Shown one piece after another: positions 14,116-21,972 of a stretch of DNA of 38,551 nucleotides (within the stretch, counting starts at the first letter, position 1; every line of letters begins with the position of its first letter). The stretch spans positions 1-38,551 of the forward strand of contig JAKEGQ010000104.1 in the NCBI GenBank assembly GCA_022615475.1. Direction: 5' to 3'. The DNA comes from Candidatus Methylomirabilota bacterium (lineage in GTDB: Bacteria; Methylomirabilota; Methylomirabilia; Methylomirabilales; CSP1-5). The notes under the pieces were generated by a model. The model ran no database searches and was not told the DNA's origin. It was given only the letters and a program-made list of their open reading frames with translations. Both the position numbers and the translations under genes were made by a program.

Positions 14116-15444
14116 ATGAAGCTCATGATCATCCAGCCGACGTACTACACCAACAGGACCAACGGATCGGGTCAGTCCCTCTACAAGACCAGGCGAAGGA
14201 CGCTCGTCGGCTTGACCTTGCCCTATCTCGCCGCGTTCACCCCCAAAGACTGGCATATCACGCTCGTCGACGAGCAGGTGGCAGACATCGATTTCGATGC
14301 GCCCGTGGATCTGGTGGCCATCACGACGTGGACGATCAATTCCTTCCGGGCCTACGACATCGCACGGAAGTATCGGGAGAGGGGAATTCCGGTGATCATG
14401 GGCGGGCCGCACACCTTCTTCCATGCCGAAGAAGCCATCGAGCACTGCGATGCGGTCGCCATCGGGGAGGGCGAAGAGATCTGGCCCGCCATGCTCCAGG
14501 ATGCGGCGAACAACCGACTGCAAAAGATCTATCGTGCCCCCAAACAACACCACCTGAAGGGTCTACCCATCCCGCGTTACGACCTCATGAAGTTCCATGG
14601 GAATGGGGTCAACCGGACCTATTCGGTCCAAACTTCTCGGGGATGTCCGTTCAAGTGCGAGTTCTGCTCCGAGCGCTTCTATATCGGCGACCGGTATCGC
14701 TATCGCCCCACCCAGGAGATCGTCGATGAAATCAAGGAGATCAAGGCCAAGAACATCTTCTTCGCCGATAGCATGTTCGCGGGGAAAAAGGAGCACTCGA
14801 TGGAGCTCATGGAAGCGCTCGTCCCCCTGAACATCCGCTGGTCCACCCTGTGGACGACGTATCTGTGCCGGGACGAGAAGTTCATGGATCTGGCCAAGCG
14901 CAGCGGACTCCTGCACGTGAACATGGGCATGGAAAGCATCAGCCAGGAGACCCTGGCCTCGATGAACAAGAACTTCAACAAGGTTCACCAGTACGACGAG
15001 ATCTTGGATAACTTGCGGAAGCGGGGCATCAGCTATTCGCTCAACTTCGTCTTCGGATGGGACGGGGAGACACCAGATGTCTTCCAGGCCACGCTCGAGT
15101 TTCTGGAACAGCACCGGGTCCCGGTGGCCTACTTCTATATCCTGATGCCCCACCGGGGGACACCCCTGTACGAGCGGATGAAGCAGGAAGGCCGCATCGT
15201 CGACGAGAAGGACATGCGCCGGACGCCGGGAATCAGCTGCGAGATCAAACCGCTCTACTGCTCGCCGGAAGAGTTGGAAGAGAACGTCCAGAGCCTGTAC
15301 GATCGTTTTTACAGCCTGCCCTCGATGTTCAGGCGCCTCCCCCTGCCCGTCACCAAGTCGCATGCCGCCTCTTGGATTTTGAATTTCTCGCAGCGACGAA
15401 TGCGTCGGTTCGAGCGAACGCTGCAGAATTTCGATTGGACCTGA
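14116..15444 (+). CDS. B12-binding-type radical SAM protein
   Basis: A 442-residue protein. Residues 1-140 look like a Rossmann-type cobalamin-binding domain (IIQPTYYTNRT, DLVAITTWTINSFRAYDIAR, VIMGGPHTFFHAEEAIEHCD, AIGEGEE), although the base-off DxHxxG motif is absent. The radical SAM core has CPFKCEFC with cluster cysteines 177, 181 and 184, and later FADSMFAG and NMGMES. The C-terminal part (FYSLPSMFRRLP) resembles the DUF4070-like tail found in methylase relatives. The family includes methyltransferases for hopanoids, bacteriochlorophyll and natural products; the substrate here is unknown. ATG 14116 fits the family N-terminus; GGTTGGTGA precedes it. An operator-like CTTAAG cluster lies upstream. 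Confidence 0.82.
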   Translation: MKLMIIQPTYYTNRTNGSGQSLYKTRRRTLVGLTLPYLAAFTPKDWHITLVDEQVADIDFDAPVDLVAITTWTINSFRAYDIARKYRERGIPVIMGGPHTFFHAEEAIEHCDAVAIGEGEEIWPAMLQDAANNRLQKIYRAPKQHHLKGLPIPRYDLMKFHGNGVNRTYSVQTSRGCPFKCEFCSERFYIGDRYRYRPTQEIVDEIKEIKAKNIFFADSMFAGKKEHSMELMEALVPLNIRWSTLWTTYLCRDEKFMDLAKRSGLLHVNMGMESISQETLASMNKNFNKVHQYDEILDNLRKRGISYSLNFVFGWDGETPDVFQATLEFLEQHRVPVAYFYILMPHRGTPLYERMKQEGRIVDEKDMRRTPGISCEIKPLYCSPEELEENVQSLYDRFYSLPSMFRRLPLPVTKSHAASWILNFSQRRMRRFERTLQNFDWT

Positions 15445-15452
15445 TTCTTCCC

Positions 15453-15481
15453 TTGCGCGGTGCTCGTGACACGGCTATACT
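15453..15481 (+). promoter_or_regulatory. Sigma-70-type promoter of rnpB
   Basis: TTGCGC (15453-15458) and TATACT (15476-15481) are separated by exactly 17 nt. The predicted start, 7-8 nt on, coincides with the 5' end of the RNase P RNA. Confidence 0.75.
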
Positions 15482-15488
15482 GTTGATT

Positions 15489-15920
15489 GGCTGGAGTGGG
15501 CCGGGTGGTCGCTCTGATCGCAAGATCGGGGAGGAAAGTCCGGACTCCACAGGGCAGGGTGGTGGGTAACGCCCACCGGGGGCAACCCCAGGGAAAGTGC
15601 CACAGAAAAGATACCGCCACGCCGGCAGCCCTTGCTCTCATTCTTGTTGGGGGCTGCCCGCGGGGTAAGGGTGAAAAGGTGCGGTAAGAGCGCACCAGCA
15701 GCCCGGTGACGGGCTGGCTTGGCAAACCCCACCCGGAGCAAGGCCAAATAGGTTCCGCCCCCTTGCTGTTTCAGTGAGGCAGAGAGTGGCCCGCTCTCGT
15801 GGCATGAAAGCCAGGCGGAACGGGTAGGCCGCAAGAGTCCTGCAGCAATGCGGGACCTAGAGGAATGATCACCCTTCGCCGCGAGGCGAAGACAGAATCC
15901 GGCTTACAGGTCCACTCCGG
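15489..15920 (+). ncRNA. rnpB: RNase P RNA (bacterial type A)
   Basis: This is the catalytic RNA that matures tRNA 5' ends. Conserved blocks visible are GAGGAAAGTCCGGACTCC (CR-I, 15531-15548), CAGGGAAAGTGCCACAGAAA after it, GGTAAGGGTGAAAAGGTGCG, AAACCCCACCCGGAGCAAGG, CCGCAAGAG with the CGGGACCTAGAGGAATGAT region, and a 3' ACAGAATCCGGCTTACAG. Helix P1 pairs GGAGTGG (15493-15499) with CCACTCC (15912-15918), defining the ends. Length of about 430 nt is normal for type A. It has its own promoter. No clear T-run terminator follows. Confidence 0.95.
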
Positions 15921-15982
15921 CCTCTTCTTTCTCCACTCTTCCTTTGCTCCCCCTCAGCCATCGGTCGATCGCTCCGCGTCCA

Positions 15983-16996
15983 TCACCCCAGCCGTAAGAC
16001 GAGCGGGAGAATGCCGGCGGTGAGCAACGCGGCCAAGAGCGGCGTGAGCACCCACCCGAGGGCAATGAGGCCCAGCACGGGCATCTTCATGGTGTGGAGG
16101 CCGCGGGCGAAGCCGATCCCTAGCACCGCTCCAATGAGGGCCTGAGTAATTGAGACCGGGATGGCAGGCAGGACGAAGGTGCCGATCTTCCACGAATGGG
16201 CGAAGAAGTCCACCGCGACGGCCTCGGCGAAGACCGCAATGAAAGCGCTGAAGGCATCGAGCCTCATCAGGTCGCGGCCGACCGTGAGCATCACGCGGTA
16301 CGAATACGTGGCCGCCCCCAGCGCGATCGCCAGGCCTCCCAGGGTCGCCAGCATCCGGGACTGAGAGAGGGTCCACGGCCCGAACTGCACAGGCGCGAAG
16401 AGGTCGAGCCGAGCATAGACGCCGACGACATTCGCCAGATTGTTCCCCCCGAGCGCCCACGCCCCGTAGCAGCCGGCCGCGATGAGGCCGAAGCGCAGCC
16501 ACCGGTCCAACGCGAACAGTGGCATGGGGAGTGAGCGAAAAATCAGTGCGGTGAGCTTATAGGTGCAGAACGCCACGGTCGCAGCAAGAACGGGGCAGGC
16601 CGCCCAGGTCAGGATGATGGTCCAGAGCAGGCGCCAGGTGGCGGTGTCCAGGCTGCCGACCATCATGAGTCGGTACCCGATCAAGGCGCCGACCACGGCC
16701 TGCGAGGTGGAGACGGGAATGCCGAGGCGGACCATCGCGGCGATGATCACGGCCGGCGCGACGGCCGTCGCAAACGCCCCCGGGAGCGTTTCGATCTGTC
16801 CCAGGGCTCCCAGGGTCTCCATAGCGGCCGGACCGTTGACGAGGCCGCCCAGGACGACGAAGACGGCGCAGAACCTCGCCGCAGTGGCGAAGCGGACCAT
16901 GCGCGAGGCGACGGCGGTCCCGAAGACGTTGGCGGCGTCGTTGGCCCCCAGGGACCAGCCCAACAGGAGCCCGCTGGAGAGCCAGGCGACCATCAC
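15983..16996 (-). CDS. pit: Low-affinity inorganic phosphate transporter, Pit family
   Basis: A 337-residue PiT-family permease with about 10 membrane helices, importing phosphate (often as metal-phosphate) with protons. The duplicated family signature is seen as LGANDAANVFGTAV (N-terminal) and GGNNLANVVGVY (C-terminal), with IPVSTSQAVVGALIG and IPVSITQALIGAVLG as the matched second motifs. The start codons (two ATGs, 16996 and 16993) overlap the stop of the upstream DUF47 gene, so the two are translationally coupled, the usual Pit-DUF47 pairing. It is divergent from pepM beyond the DUF47 gene. Confidence 0.92.
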   Translation of the reverse strand: MMVAWLSSGLLLGWSLGANDAANVFGTAVASRMVRFATAARFCAVFVVLGGLVNGPAAMETLGALGQIETLPGAFATAVAPAVIIAAMVRLGIPVSTSQAVVGALIGYRLMMVGSLDTATWRLLWTIILTWAACPVLAATVAFCTYKLTALIFRSLPMPLFALDRWLRFGLIAAGCYGAWALGGNNLANVVGVYARLDLFAPVQFGPWTLSQSRMLATLGGLAIALGAATYSYRVMLTVGRDLMRLDAFSAFIAVFAEAVAVDFFAHSWKIGTFVLPAIPVSITQALIGAVLGIGFARGLHTMKMPVLGLIALGWVLTPLLAALLTAGILPLVLRLG

Positions 16997-17688
16997 AGCA
17001 GCCGTTTGAGGGCCCAGATCATGATCTCATCCCCCCGGTCCTCCGCCATGTCGCAGATCGAGCCCAGGCGATCGAAGAAGTGGTTGAGCTGGAGCTTTTC
17101 GGCCAACTCGAGGCTGCCGTCGCCGAAGATCAGCTTCAGGGCCTGGTGTTCCACCAGATCCCCCTCGTGTTCCAGTTGCGATAGTTGCTGGACGCTCTGC
17201 CGGACCAGGTGGGGCTTGTTGAGAAACGCGCGGCTCGTCTGGGTCAGTACCTGGACGATCCGGGTCCCCCGATCGGTGAGGTCGGTCACGCTCTGATGCA
17301 GGTTCGGGGGGATCCGGAGCCGTTGAAGCAGCATCTCGCGCGTAATGGCCTGCATACGGTTCGGGATCTTGTCGAGCCCTTCAAGCAACGCCAGGATGTC
17401 GTCCCGGGTATCCGGCAGCAGTCGGTGCCCGTAGATGTGCTCCTCGATGGCGCGACGGAGCGTGTCGAGGCGGTTCTCTATCTTGTTGATCCGCTCAAAG
17501 GCGCTGAGGAACTCCCCTTCCTCTTTGGCGAGGTAGGCTCGGATCGCCTCGCGCATGTCGAGCGCGATGGCGTCCAGGTTGGCGAGGTATTCGTCGAGGT
17601 CGGCCTCGATCTGCCGTTGCTTGGCGCCGAAGAGGTCTTTGAGAAAGTTCCGCAACGCTCGATCCCACTCCGGAGGGCCAAACGTCAT
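16993..17688 (-). CDS. DUF47 / PhoU-like Pit accessory protein
   Basis: A 231-residue all-helical protein of the DUF47 (TIGR00153-type, PhoU-like) family, which is generally encoded beside Pit transporters and is thought to regulate them. Features are long coiled helices (FLKDLFGAKQRQIEADLDEY; REAIRAYLAKEEGEFLSAFE), a LEHEGD motif, and a C-terminal RLGSICDMAEDRGDEIMIW segment that carries the acidic metal-binding residues typical of PhoU folds. It is cytoplasmic. It has its own promoter at 17718-17746, and its stop overlaps the pit start. Confidence 0.9.
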   Translation of the reverse strand: MTFGPPEWDRALRNFLKDLFGAKQRQIEADLDEYLANLDAIALDMREAIRAYLAKEEGEFLSAFERINKIENRLDTLRRAIEEHIYGHRLLPDTRDDILALLEGLDKIPNRMQAITREMLLQRLRIPPNLHQSVTDLTDRGTRIVQVLTQTSRAFLNKPHLVRQSVQQLSQLEHEGDLVEHQALKLIFGDGSLELAEKLQLNHFFDRLGSICDMAEDRGDEIMIWALKRLL

Positions 17689-17717
17689 TGGGCTTGAAAG
17701 ACCGCTATCGGCAAGAG

Positions 17718-17746
17718 ATACTATGCAAAGCGTCGGACCCTGGCAA
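17718..17746 (-). promoter_or_regulatory. Sigma-70-type promoter of the DUF47-pit operon
   Basis: On the minus strand TTGCCA (17746-17741) and TAGTAT (17723-17718) are 17 nt apart, with a predicted start near 17711, about 23 nt before the ATG. No Pho-box repeat was recognised by eye. Confidence 0.6.
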
Positions 17747-17813
17747 GAAAGAAAGGGGTTGACGAAGTGGGGAGGACGCGGGAAGCTATGTCATCCCGGG
17801 AGGGAGCGCAGGA

Positions 17814-18689
17814 ATGTCCATGGCGAAGAAATTGAGAGAGCTGTTCGCCCAGCCCAGCCTCGTCCGGATGGTCGGAGCCCATGACGGCCTCGGGGCCAAG
17901 CTCGTCGAGCGGGCCGGATTTGACGGCGTCTGGTCCAGCAGCCTGGAGGTCTCCGCGTCCCACGGCATCCCGGACGCGAGCCTCCTCTCCATGACTCAGT
18001 ACCTCGAGGCGGCTCGAAGCATGGTCGAGGTGACCTCGATCCCCGTGGTCGTGGATGGGGATACAGGCTATGGGAACGCCAACAACGTCTTCTACACGGT
18101 CGAGCGGTTTGAGGAGGCGGGCGTCGCTGGCATCACCTTCGAGGACAAGAAGTTCCCCAAGGATAACAGCCTCCTTCCCGGGGGCCGCCAGGCCCTCGCC
18201 GGCGTAGAAGAGTTCGCCGGCAAGATCGAAGCAGCAAAGGCAGCACAGCACTCCCCGGACTTCGTCGTGATCGCACGGGTCGAGGCGCTGATTGCCGGCT
18301 GGGGGCAGGAGGAGGCACACCGCCGGGCCAGCCGGTATGTTGAGGCGGGCGCCGACGCCATCCTGATTCACTCCAAGGCGGCTGATCCGGAGGAGATTCT
18401 CGAGTTCGTGACCCGGTGGGAGGGTCGGGCGCCGTTGGTCCTGGTGCCGACCATGTATCCGAGTCTCACCGAACAGCGGATTGAGGCGCTCGGCAAGGTC
18501 AAGATGGTCATCTACGCTAATCATGGTCTCCGCGCCGCTATCCGCGCCATGGAAGAGGTCCTGGCCAAGATCCGCCAGGACGGGGGTATCCACGACCTCG
18601 ATCACCTGCTGGTACCCATGAAGCATGTCTTCGACCTGCAGGATGTCCCCAAGATGAAAGAGCGGGAGCAACGGTTCTTGCGTGATTAA
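17814..18689 (+). CDS. pepM: Phosphoenolpyruvate mutase
   Basis: A 291-residue member of the isocitrate lyase/PEP mutase superfamily. The diagnostic mutase signature EDKxxxxxNS is present as EDKKFPKDNS (110-119). Asn118 separates it from phosphonopyruvate hydrolase, which I recall as having Thr there. Metal-binding VDGDTGYGN (80-88), IARVEALIAGWG and ILIHSK also fit. The enzyme converts PEP to phosphonopyruvate, the entry to almost all C-P bond biosynthesis; the equilibrium is unfavourable, so a pulling reaction is needed. ATG 17814 has AGGGAG 7 nt upstream; ATG 17820 is an alternative. No phosphonopyruvate decarboxylase is nearby; the next + gene is an SDR, and Pit lies divergently. Confidence 0.88.
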   Translation: MSMAKKLRELFAQPSLVRMVGAHDGLGAKLVERAGFDGVWSSSLEVSASHGIPDASLLSMTQYLEAARSMVEVTSIPVVVDGDTGYGNANNVFYTVERFEEAGVAGITFEDKKFPKDNSLLPGGRQALAGVEEFAGKIEAAKAAQHSPDFVVIARVEALIAGWGQEEAHRRASRYVEAGADAILIHSKAADPEEILEFVTRWEGRAPLVLVPTMYPSLTEQRIEALGKVKMVIYANHGLRAAIRAMEEVLAKIRQDGGIHDLDHLLVPMKHVFDLQDVPKMKEREQRFLRD

Positions 18690-18725
18690 AGGCCCCGAAA
18701 GACCCCCCCGAAGCATTTTCAGCCG

Positions 18726-18737
18726 CCCCCCCCCCCC
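18726..18737. repeat. Twelve-base poly-C run
   Basis: A homopolymer of 12 C residues lies 36 nt after the pepM stop and 22 nt before a putative -35 box. A shorter C7 run lies at about 18702-18708. It could be slippery in replication or simply a sequencing uncertainty. Confidence 0.6.
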
Positions 18738-18759
18738 GATTCCACGCTGACTGAAAGAC

Positions 18760-18787
18760 TTGACAAATGCAGATTTTATGGTACAAG
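18760..18787 (+). promoter_or_regulatory. Possible promoter for the SDR gene
   Basis: TTGACA (18760-18765) is followed 16 nt later by TACAAG (18782-18787), a 4/6 match to the -10 consensus. It would place the ATGCATAG repeat cluster in the leader, between promoter and gene. Confidence 0.45.
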
Positions 18788-18824
18788 GCGTCAATAGGCC
18801 TCGTCTCTAATTCTGGCCCCAGAA

Positions 18825-18868
18825 ATGCATAGTAAGGCTTCGGATAATGCTATGCATTGCTGCATAGC
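18825..18868. promoter_or_regulatory. ATGCATAG inverted/direct repeat cluster, operator-like
   Basis: ATGCATAG (18825-18832) and its inverted copy CTATGCAT (18850-18857) have 17 nt between them, and TGCATAG recurs at 18861-18867. AGTAAGG/AGTAAGC follows two of the copies, so the unit is longer than the core: AATGCATAGTAAGGC resembles GCATAGCGTAGTAAGCC. It lies directly upstream of the SDR start. Confidence 0.45.
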
Positions 18869-18908
18869 GTAGTAAGCCACCGGCGCCGGGTGCGGGGAGG
18901 GATGCTCG

Positions 18909-19670
18909 ATGAGGCTCAGGGGAAAGGTCGCCGTAATCACCGGAGGTGCTCGGGGAATCGGACGGGCGACGGCGGTCCGTTTCACCGAGGAGGGTGCCCA
19001 CGTCGCCGTCATCGACAGGGACCCGGAGGCGGGCGAGGCCGTGGTTGTCGAGATCACCAGCCGAGTCACCGGGCCGCGGAACGGGTGGCGCACGCCCCTC
19101 TTTGTGCGGGCCGACGTGACCAAGCGCGAGGAGGCGCAGCGCGCGATGCAAGAGATTCATGGGCGCTTCAAGCGCATCGACGTCCTCCTCAACAACGCCG
19201 GCATCGTTCTCGACGCTCAGCTTGCGAAGATGAGCGAGGAGCAGTTCGACACGGTGGTCTCGGTGAACCTCAAGGGGACCTTCAACTGCACGCAGGCGGT
19301 GGCGCCGATCATGATCGCACAGGGGAGCGGCCGGATCATCAACGTCTCGTCGATCGCGGGGCTCTACGGTAACTTCGGTCAAACGAGTTACGCGGCCTCG
19401 AAGGCCGGCGTGATCGGCATGACCAAGGTCTGGGCGCGCGAGCTCGGCCGCAAGGGCATATGCGTCAATGCCGTCGCCCCCGGCTTGGTCAGCACCGATA
19501 TGCTCAACGGAGTGCCCGAAAAGGTCCTGCACCAGCTCAATGGCAAGATTCCGCTTGGCCGGATGGGACGGCCGGATGAGCTGGCAGGAGTCTACGCCTT
19601 CCTCGCCTCGAAAGACGCCGGATACATCAATGGAGCCGTCCTCAGCGTCGATGGAGGGATGATCATATAG
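18909..19670 (+). CDS. FabG-like short-chain dehydrogenase/reductase
   Basis: A 253-residue classical SDR with TGGARGIGRATA at the nucleotide site and an acidic residue after beta-2 (VIDRDPEAG), suggesting NAD(H) preference. NNAG, INVSSIAG with the catalytic Ser, the catalytic YAASKAG, and a C-terminal INGAVLSVDGGM complete the 3-oxoacyl-ACP reductase-like pattern. ATG 18909 is preceded by GGGGAGGGA with 6 nt spacing. Gene order places it after pepM with a possible separate promoter. It could be a general ketoacyl reductase or an enzyme acting on a phosphonopyruvate-derived ketone; the latter is inference from position only. It converges on acdB. Confidence 0.88.
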   Translation: MRLRGKVAVITGGARGIGRATAVRFTEEGAHVAVIDRDPEAGEAVVVEITSRVTGPRNGWRTPLFVRADVTKREEAQRAMQEIHGRFKRIDVLLNNAGIVLDAQLAKMSEEQFDTVVSVNLKGTFNCTQAVAPIMIAQGSGRIINVSSIAGLYGNFGQTSYAASKAGVIGMTKVWARELGRKGICVNAVAPGLVSTDMLNGVPEKVLHQLNGKIPLGRMGRPDELAGVYAFLASKDAGYINGAVLSVDGGMII

Positions 19671-19695
19671 GGGGATGCCTGGGGCCGCAGGCGAC

Positions 19696-20391
19696 TCACG
19701 CGGCGGCCGCCTCGTGATGGAGGAGGACCCGGGCATCAACCACGCTGAGGCCCTTTTCGTAGACGATGATCGGATTCAGGTCCATCTCGGCGATCTCCGG
19801 GTTCTCTTGGCCCATCCGTGAGACCGTGAGGAGCAGATCGGCGAGGGCCGTGAGATCGGCCGACCTGCCTCCCCGAATCCCCTGCAGGATCGGGAATGCC
19901 TTGATCTCCCGGATCATGGCGACCGCATCCGGTTCGGTCAGAGGGACAAGCCTGAAGCTGACGTCCCGATAGACCTCGACAAAGACCCCCCCCAGGCCAA
20001 ACATCACCACCGGTCCGAACTGGGCGTCCTGCGTCAGACCGGCGATCACCTCGGTGCCGGGTGGTGCCATGCGCGCAATGAGGATCCCCTTGAGGGCCGC
20101 CTTGGCCTGCCGGGAGCGCTCCACGATGTGGCGGTACGCAGCCCTGACTGCGGCTGCATCGTTGAGGTTCAGCAGGACCCCACCGACTTCGGTCTTATGC
20201 AGGATATCCGGCGCGACGATCTTGGCCACGACCGGATAGCCGACTTCAGCCGCTGCTTCCTCGGCCTGTTCGGCCGAGCTGACGAACCGGTGGCCGGGGA
20301 CCGCGACCCCGTACGCCGCGAGTAGTTCATAGGCCTCCGGCTCGAGGAGATTTCGACCTTCCTGCATCGCTTTGCCGATCGCGATCGTCAT
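19696..20391 (-). CDS. acdB: ADP-forming acyl-CoA synthetase, beta subunit (ATP-grasp)
   Basis: A 231-residue ATP-grasp subunit of ADP-forming acetyl/acyl-CoA synthetase, which together with the alpha subunit conserves the thioester energy of acyl-CoA as ATP. N-terminal LLEPEAYELLAAYGVAVPGH is typical; PVVAKIVAPDILHKTEVGGV is the nucleotide-binding region with the HKT motif; GPVVMFGLGGVFVEV and the C-terminal AEMDLNPIIV with the metal-binding D-x-N match the family. Gene order (alpha then beta, 8 nt apart, same strand) indicates one operon. The substrate range (acetate, branched or aryl acids) cannot be read from sequence. Confidence 0.9.
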   Translation of the reverse strand: MTIAIGKAMQEGRNLLEPEAYELLAAYGVAVPGHRFVSSAEQAEEAAAEVGYPVVAKIVAPDILHKTEVGGVLLNLNDAAAVRAAYRHIVERSRQAKAALKGILIARMAPPGTEVIAGLTQDAQFGPVVMFGLGGVFVEVYRDVSFRLVPLTEPDAVAMIREIKAFPILQGIRGGRSADLTALADLLLTVSRMGQENPEIAEMDLNPIIVYEKGLSVVDARVLLHHEAAAA

Positions 20392-20399
20392 GCGCCGTC

Positions 20400-21737
20400 C
20401 TATCGCAGCAGTTCGCTGAGCGCCCGGATACCCCGTTCAGGCGTGGGAAAGACCGGGATCCCCTTCTGGTGAAAGAGGAGCCGCTCTTGCCGTTCGACCT
20501 CTGCCCCCCCCAGGTAGATGACGAGCTGCAGAGGCTCCGTGCCGACCACCTTTGAGGCGCCGGGGATCGGATCGCCAAAGATCAGGCCGACGATGTCAAA
20601 GTGGGGGCCGGCCGCCTCGACCACCTGTCGGTACATCTCGGCGTTGGCGTCGCCAGTGAGATCGAGGGGGTTCGCCACGATGCAGTGCTTTGGCAGGACT
20701 GCCCGGAGTTTTCGCGCCACCTCCTCGGGAAGGGGGACGACATCCAGCCCGGTGTTCTCTGCCATGTCGGTGGCCAGGATGCCGGAGCCACCCGAACTGG
20801 TCACGATGAGGAGGCGCCGGCCCCTGGGGCGGGGGAGATAGGCAAGCGCCTTGCTGAAGTCGTAGAGCTGCTCCAGGTCGTCAGCCCGATGAATCCCGAG
20901 CTGACGGAAGACCCCCTCGTACACCTCATCCCGGCCGGCCAGGGACCGGGTGTGCGATTCGGCGGCCTTGCGCCCTTTGGGGGTCCGCCCCGCCTTCAGG
21001 ACCACGAGGGGTTTCCGACATTGCCGGACGGCCTGGAGGAACTTGTGCGCGGCCTTGACCCCCTCCATGTAAATGGCGATGGTCCTCGTGTGAGGGTCCT
21101 GGGCAAAGTAATGGATGAGATCGGCCTCGTCTACGTCCGCCCTGTTACCCAGACTCACGAACGTAGATACCCCCAGCTCTTCCTGAGAGGCCCAGTCCAT
21201 CAGGGCCGCCCCGACGGTCCCGCTCTGGGAGACAATGGCTACCCCACCGCGGCGCGTGAGGAGGGGCCACGAGGCACACAGGGGATGGTGGGGGTTATTG
21301 ACCCCCTGACAGTTCGGCCCGATGACGGCCACGTTCGACTCCCGGGCCGCCTGGAGGAGCTTGTCTTGCAGCGCCTCACCCTCTGGCCCGGTCTCACTGA
21401 ATCCGCCGCTGATCACGATGGCCCCTTTCGCCCCACGCTTGCTGCACTGCCGAATGGTGTCGGCTACGAGGGGTGCGGGGATGATGATGGTGGCCAGATC
21501 GACCTCAGCAGGAATGGTGTCAATGGAGGGATAACACGGGCGGCCGAGGATCTCGGTCGCTTTGGGATTGATCGGGTAGACCGTGCCGGGAAAGCCGGCC
21601 TCAAGGATGTTCCTGAAGATCTGGTAGCCGAGTTTCTCGGGCGCGGTGGATGCCCCGATCACGGCGACACTCCGGGGGCGGAAGATGGCCTGTAGGGACT
21701 CTCGAGACTTGAAGGAAGGGGATCCGTCGGCGGGCAT
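20400..21737 (-). CDS. acdA: ADP-forming acyl-CoA synthetase, alpha subunit
   Basis: A 445-residue alpha subunit with the CoA-binding domain first (IFRPRSVAVIGASTAPEKLG), then two succinyl-CoA-ligase-like domains. The catalytic His that is phosphorylated lies in AESHTRSLAG (about residue 256); relatives usually have SHTGSLAG, so Gly is Arg here. VIGPNCQGVNN is the second-domain signature, and VSQSGTVGAALMDW carries the phosphate-binding region. The active enzyme is a heterotetramer with AcdB in the cytosol. It begins the operon; a TTGACA-type promoter is about 85 nt upstream. Confidence 0.9.
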   Translation of the reverse strand: MPADGSPSFKSRESLQAIFRPRSVAVIGASTAPEKLGYQIFRNILEAGFPGTVYPINPKATEILGRPCYPSIDTIPAEVDLATIIIPAPLVADTIRQCSKRGAKGAIVISGGFSETGPEGEALQDKLLQAARESNVAVIGPNCQGVNNPHHPLCASWPLLTRRGGVAIVSQSGTVGAALMDWASQEELGVSTFVSLGNRADVDEADLIHYFAQDPHTRTIAIYMEGVKAAHKFLQAVRQCRKPLVVLKAGRTPKGRKAAESHTRSLAGRDEVYEGVFRQLGIHRADDLEQLYDFSKALAYLPRPRGRRLLIVTSSGGSGILATDMAENTGLDVVPLPEEVARKLRAVLPKHCIVANPLDLTGDANAEMYRQVVEAAGPHFDIVGLIFGDPIPGASKVVGTEPLQLVIYLGGAEVERQERLLFHQKGIPVFPTPERGIRALSELLR

Positions 21738-21826
21738 GGTACCTCTTCACGAGAGGATGTGGTCTCGCCGACGCCTGCCGGTCGAGCCAGGACGTCAATC
21801 ATACGAACCGTGCGAGTGGCCCAGAG

Positions 21827-21855
21827 TATGTACCATGGGGACGGGGAGGTGTCAA
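21827..21855 (-). promoter_or_regulatory. Possible promoter of acdA-acdB
   Basis: On the minus strand TTGACA (21855-21850) is followed after 17 nt by TACATA (21832-21827). The -35 is perfect and the -10 is a weak match; the leader would be about 80 nt. Confidence 0.4.
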
Positions 21856-21972
21856 GGGATGAGCGGCAGGGGTGAAGAGGGGTGTTTCCTTGTGCGACCG
21901 CGACACGTTGGGTTATGATGGCTTCGGGCGCCTTCGACTCGTGCGAAAGTCTCGCGACAGGAGATCGAAAAC

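Noticed and set aside
17814..18689. Phosphonopyruvate hydrolase, methylisocitrate lyase or oxaloacetate decarboxylase
   Set aside because: The EDKxxxxxNS signature with Asn118 fits PEP mutase; lyases of the family carry a KKCGH-type motif that is absent.
20601..21695. Plus-strand open frame of 364 codons opposite acdA
   Set aside because: AcdA on the minus strand has full family motifs; the antisense frame has low-complexity content only.
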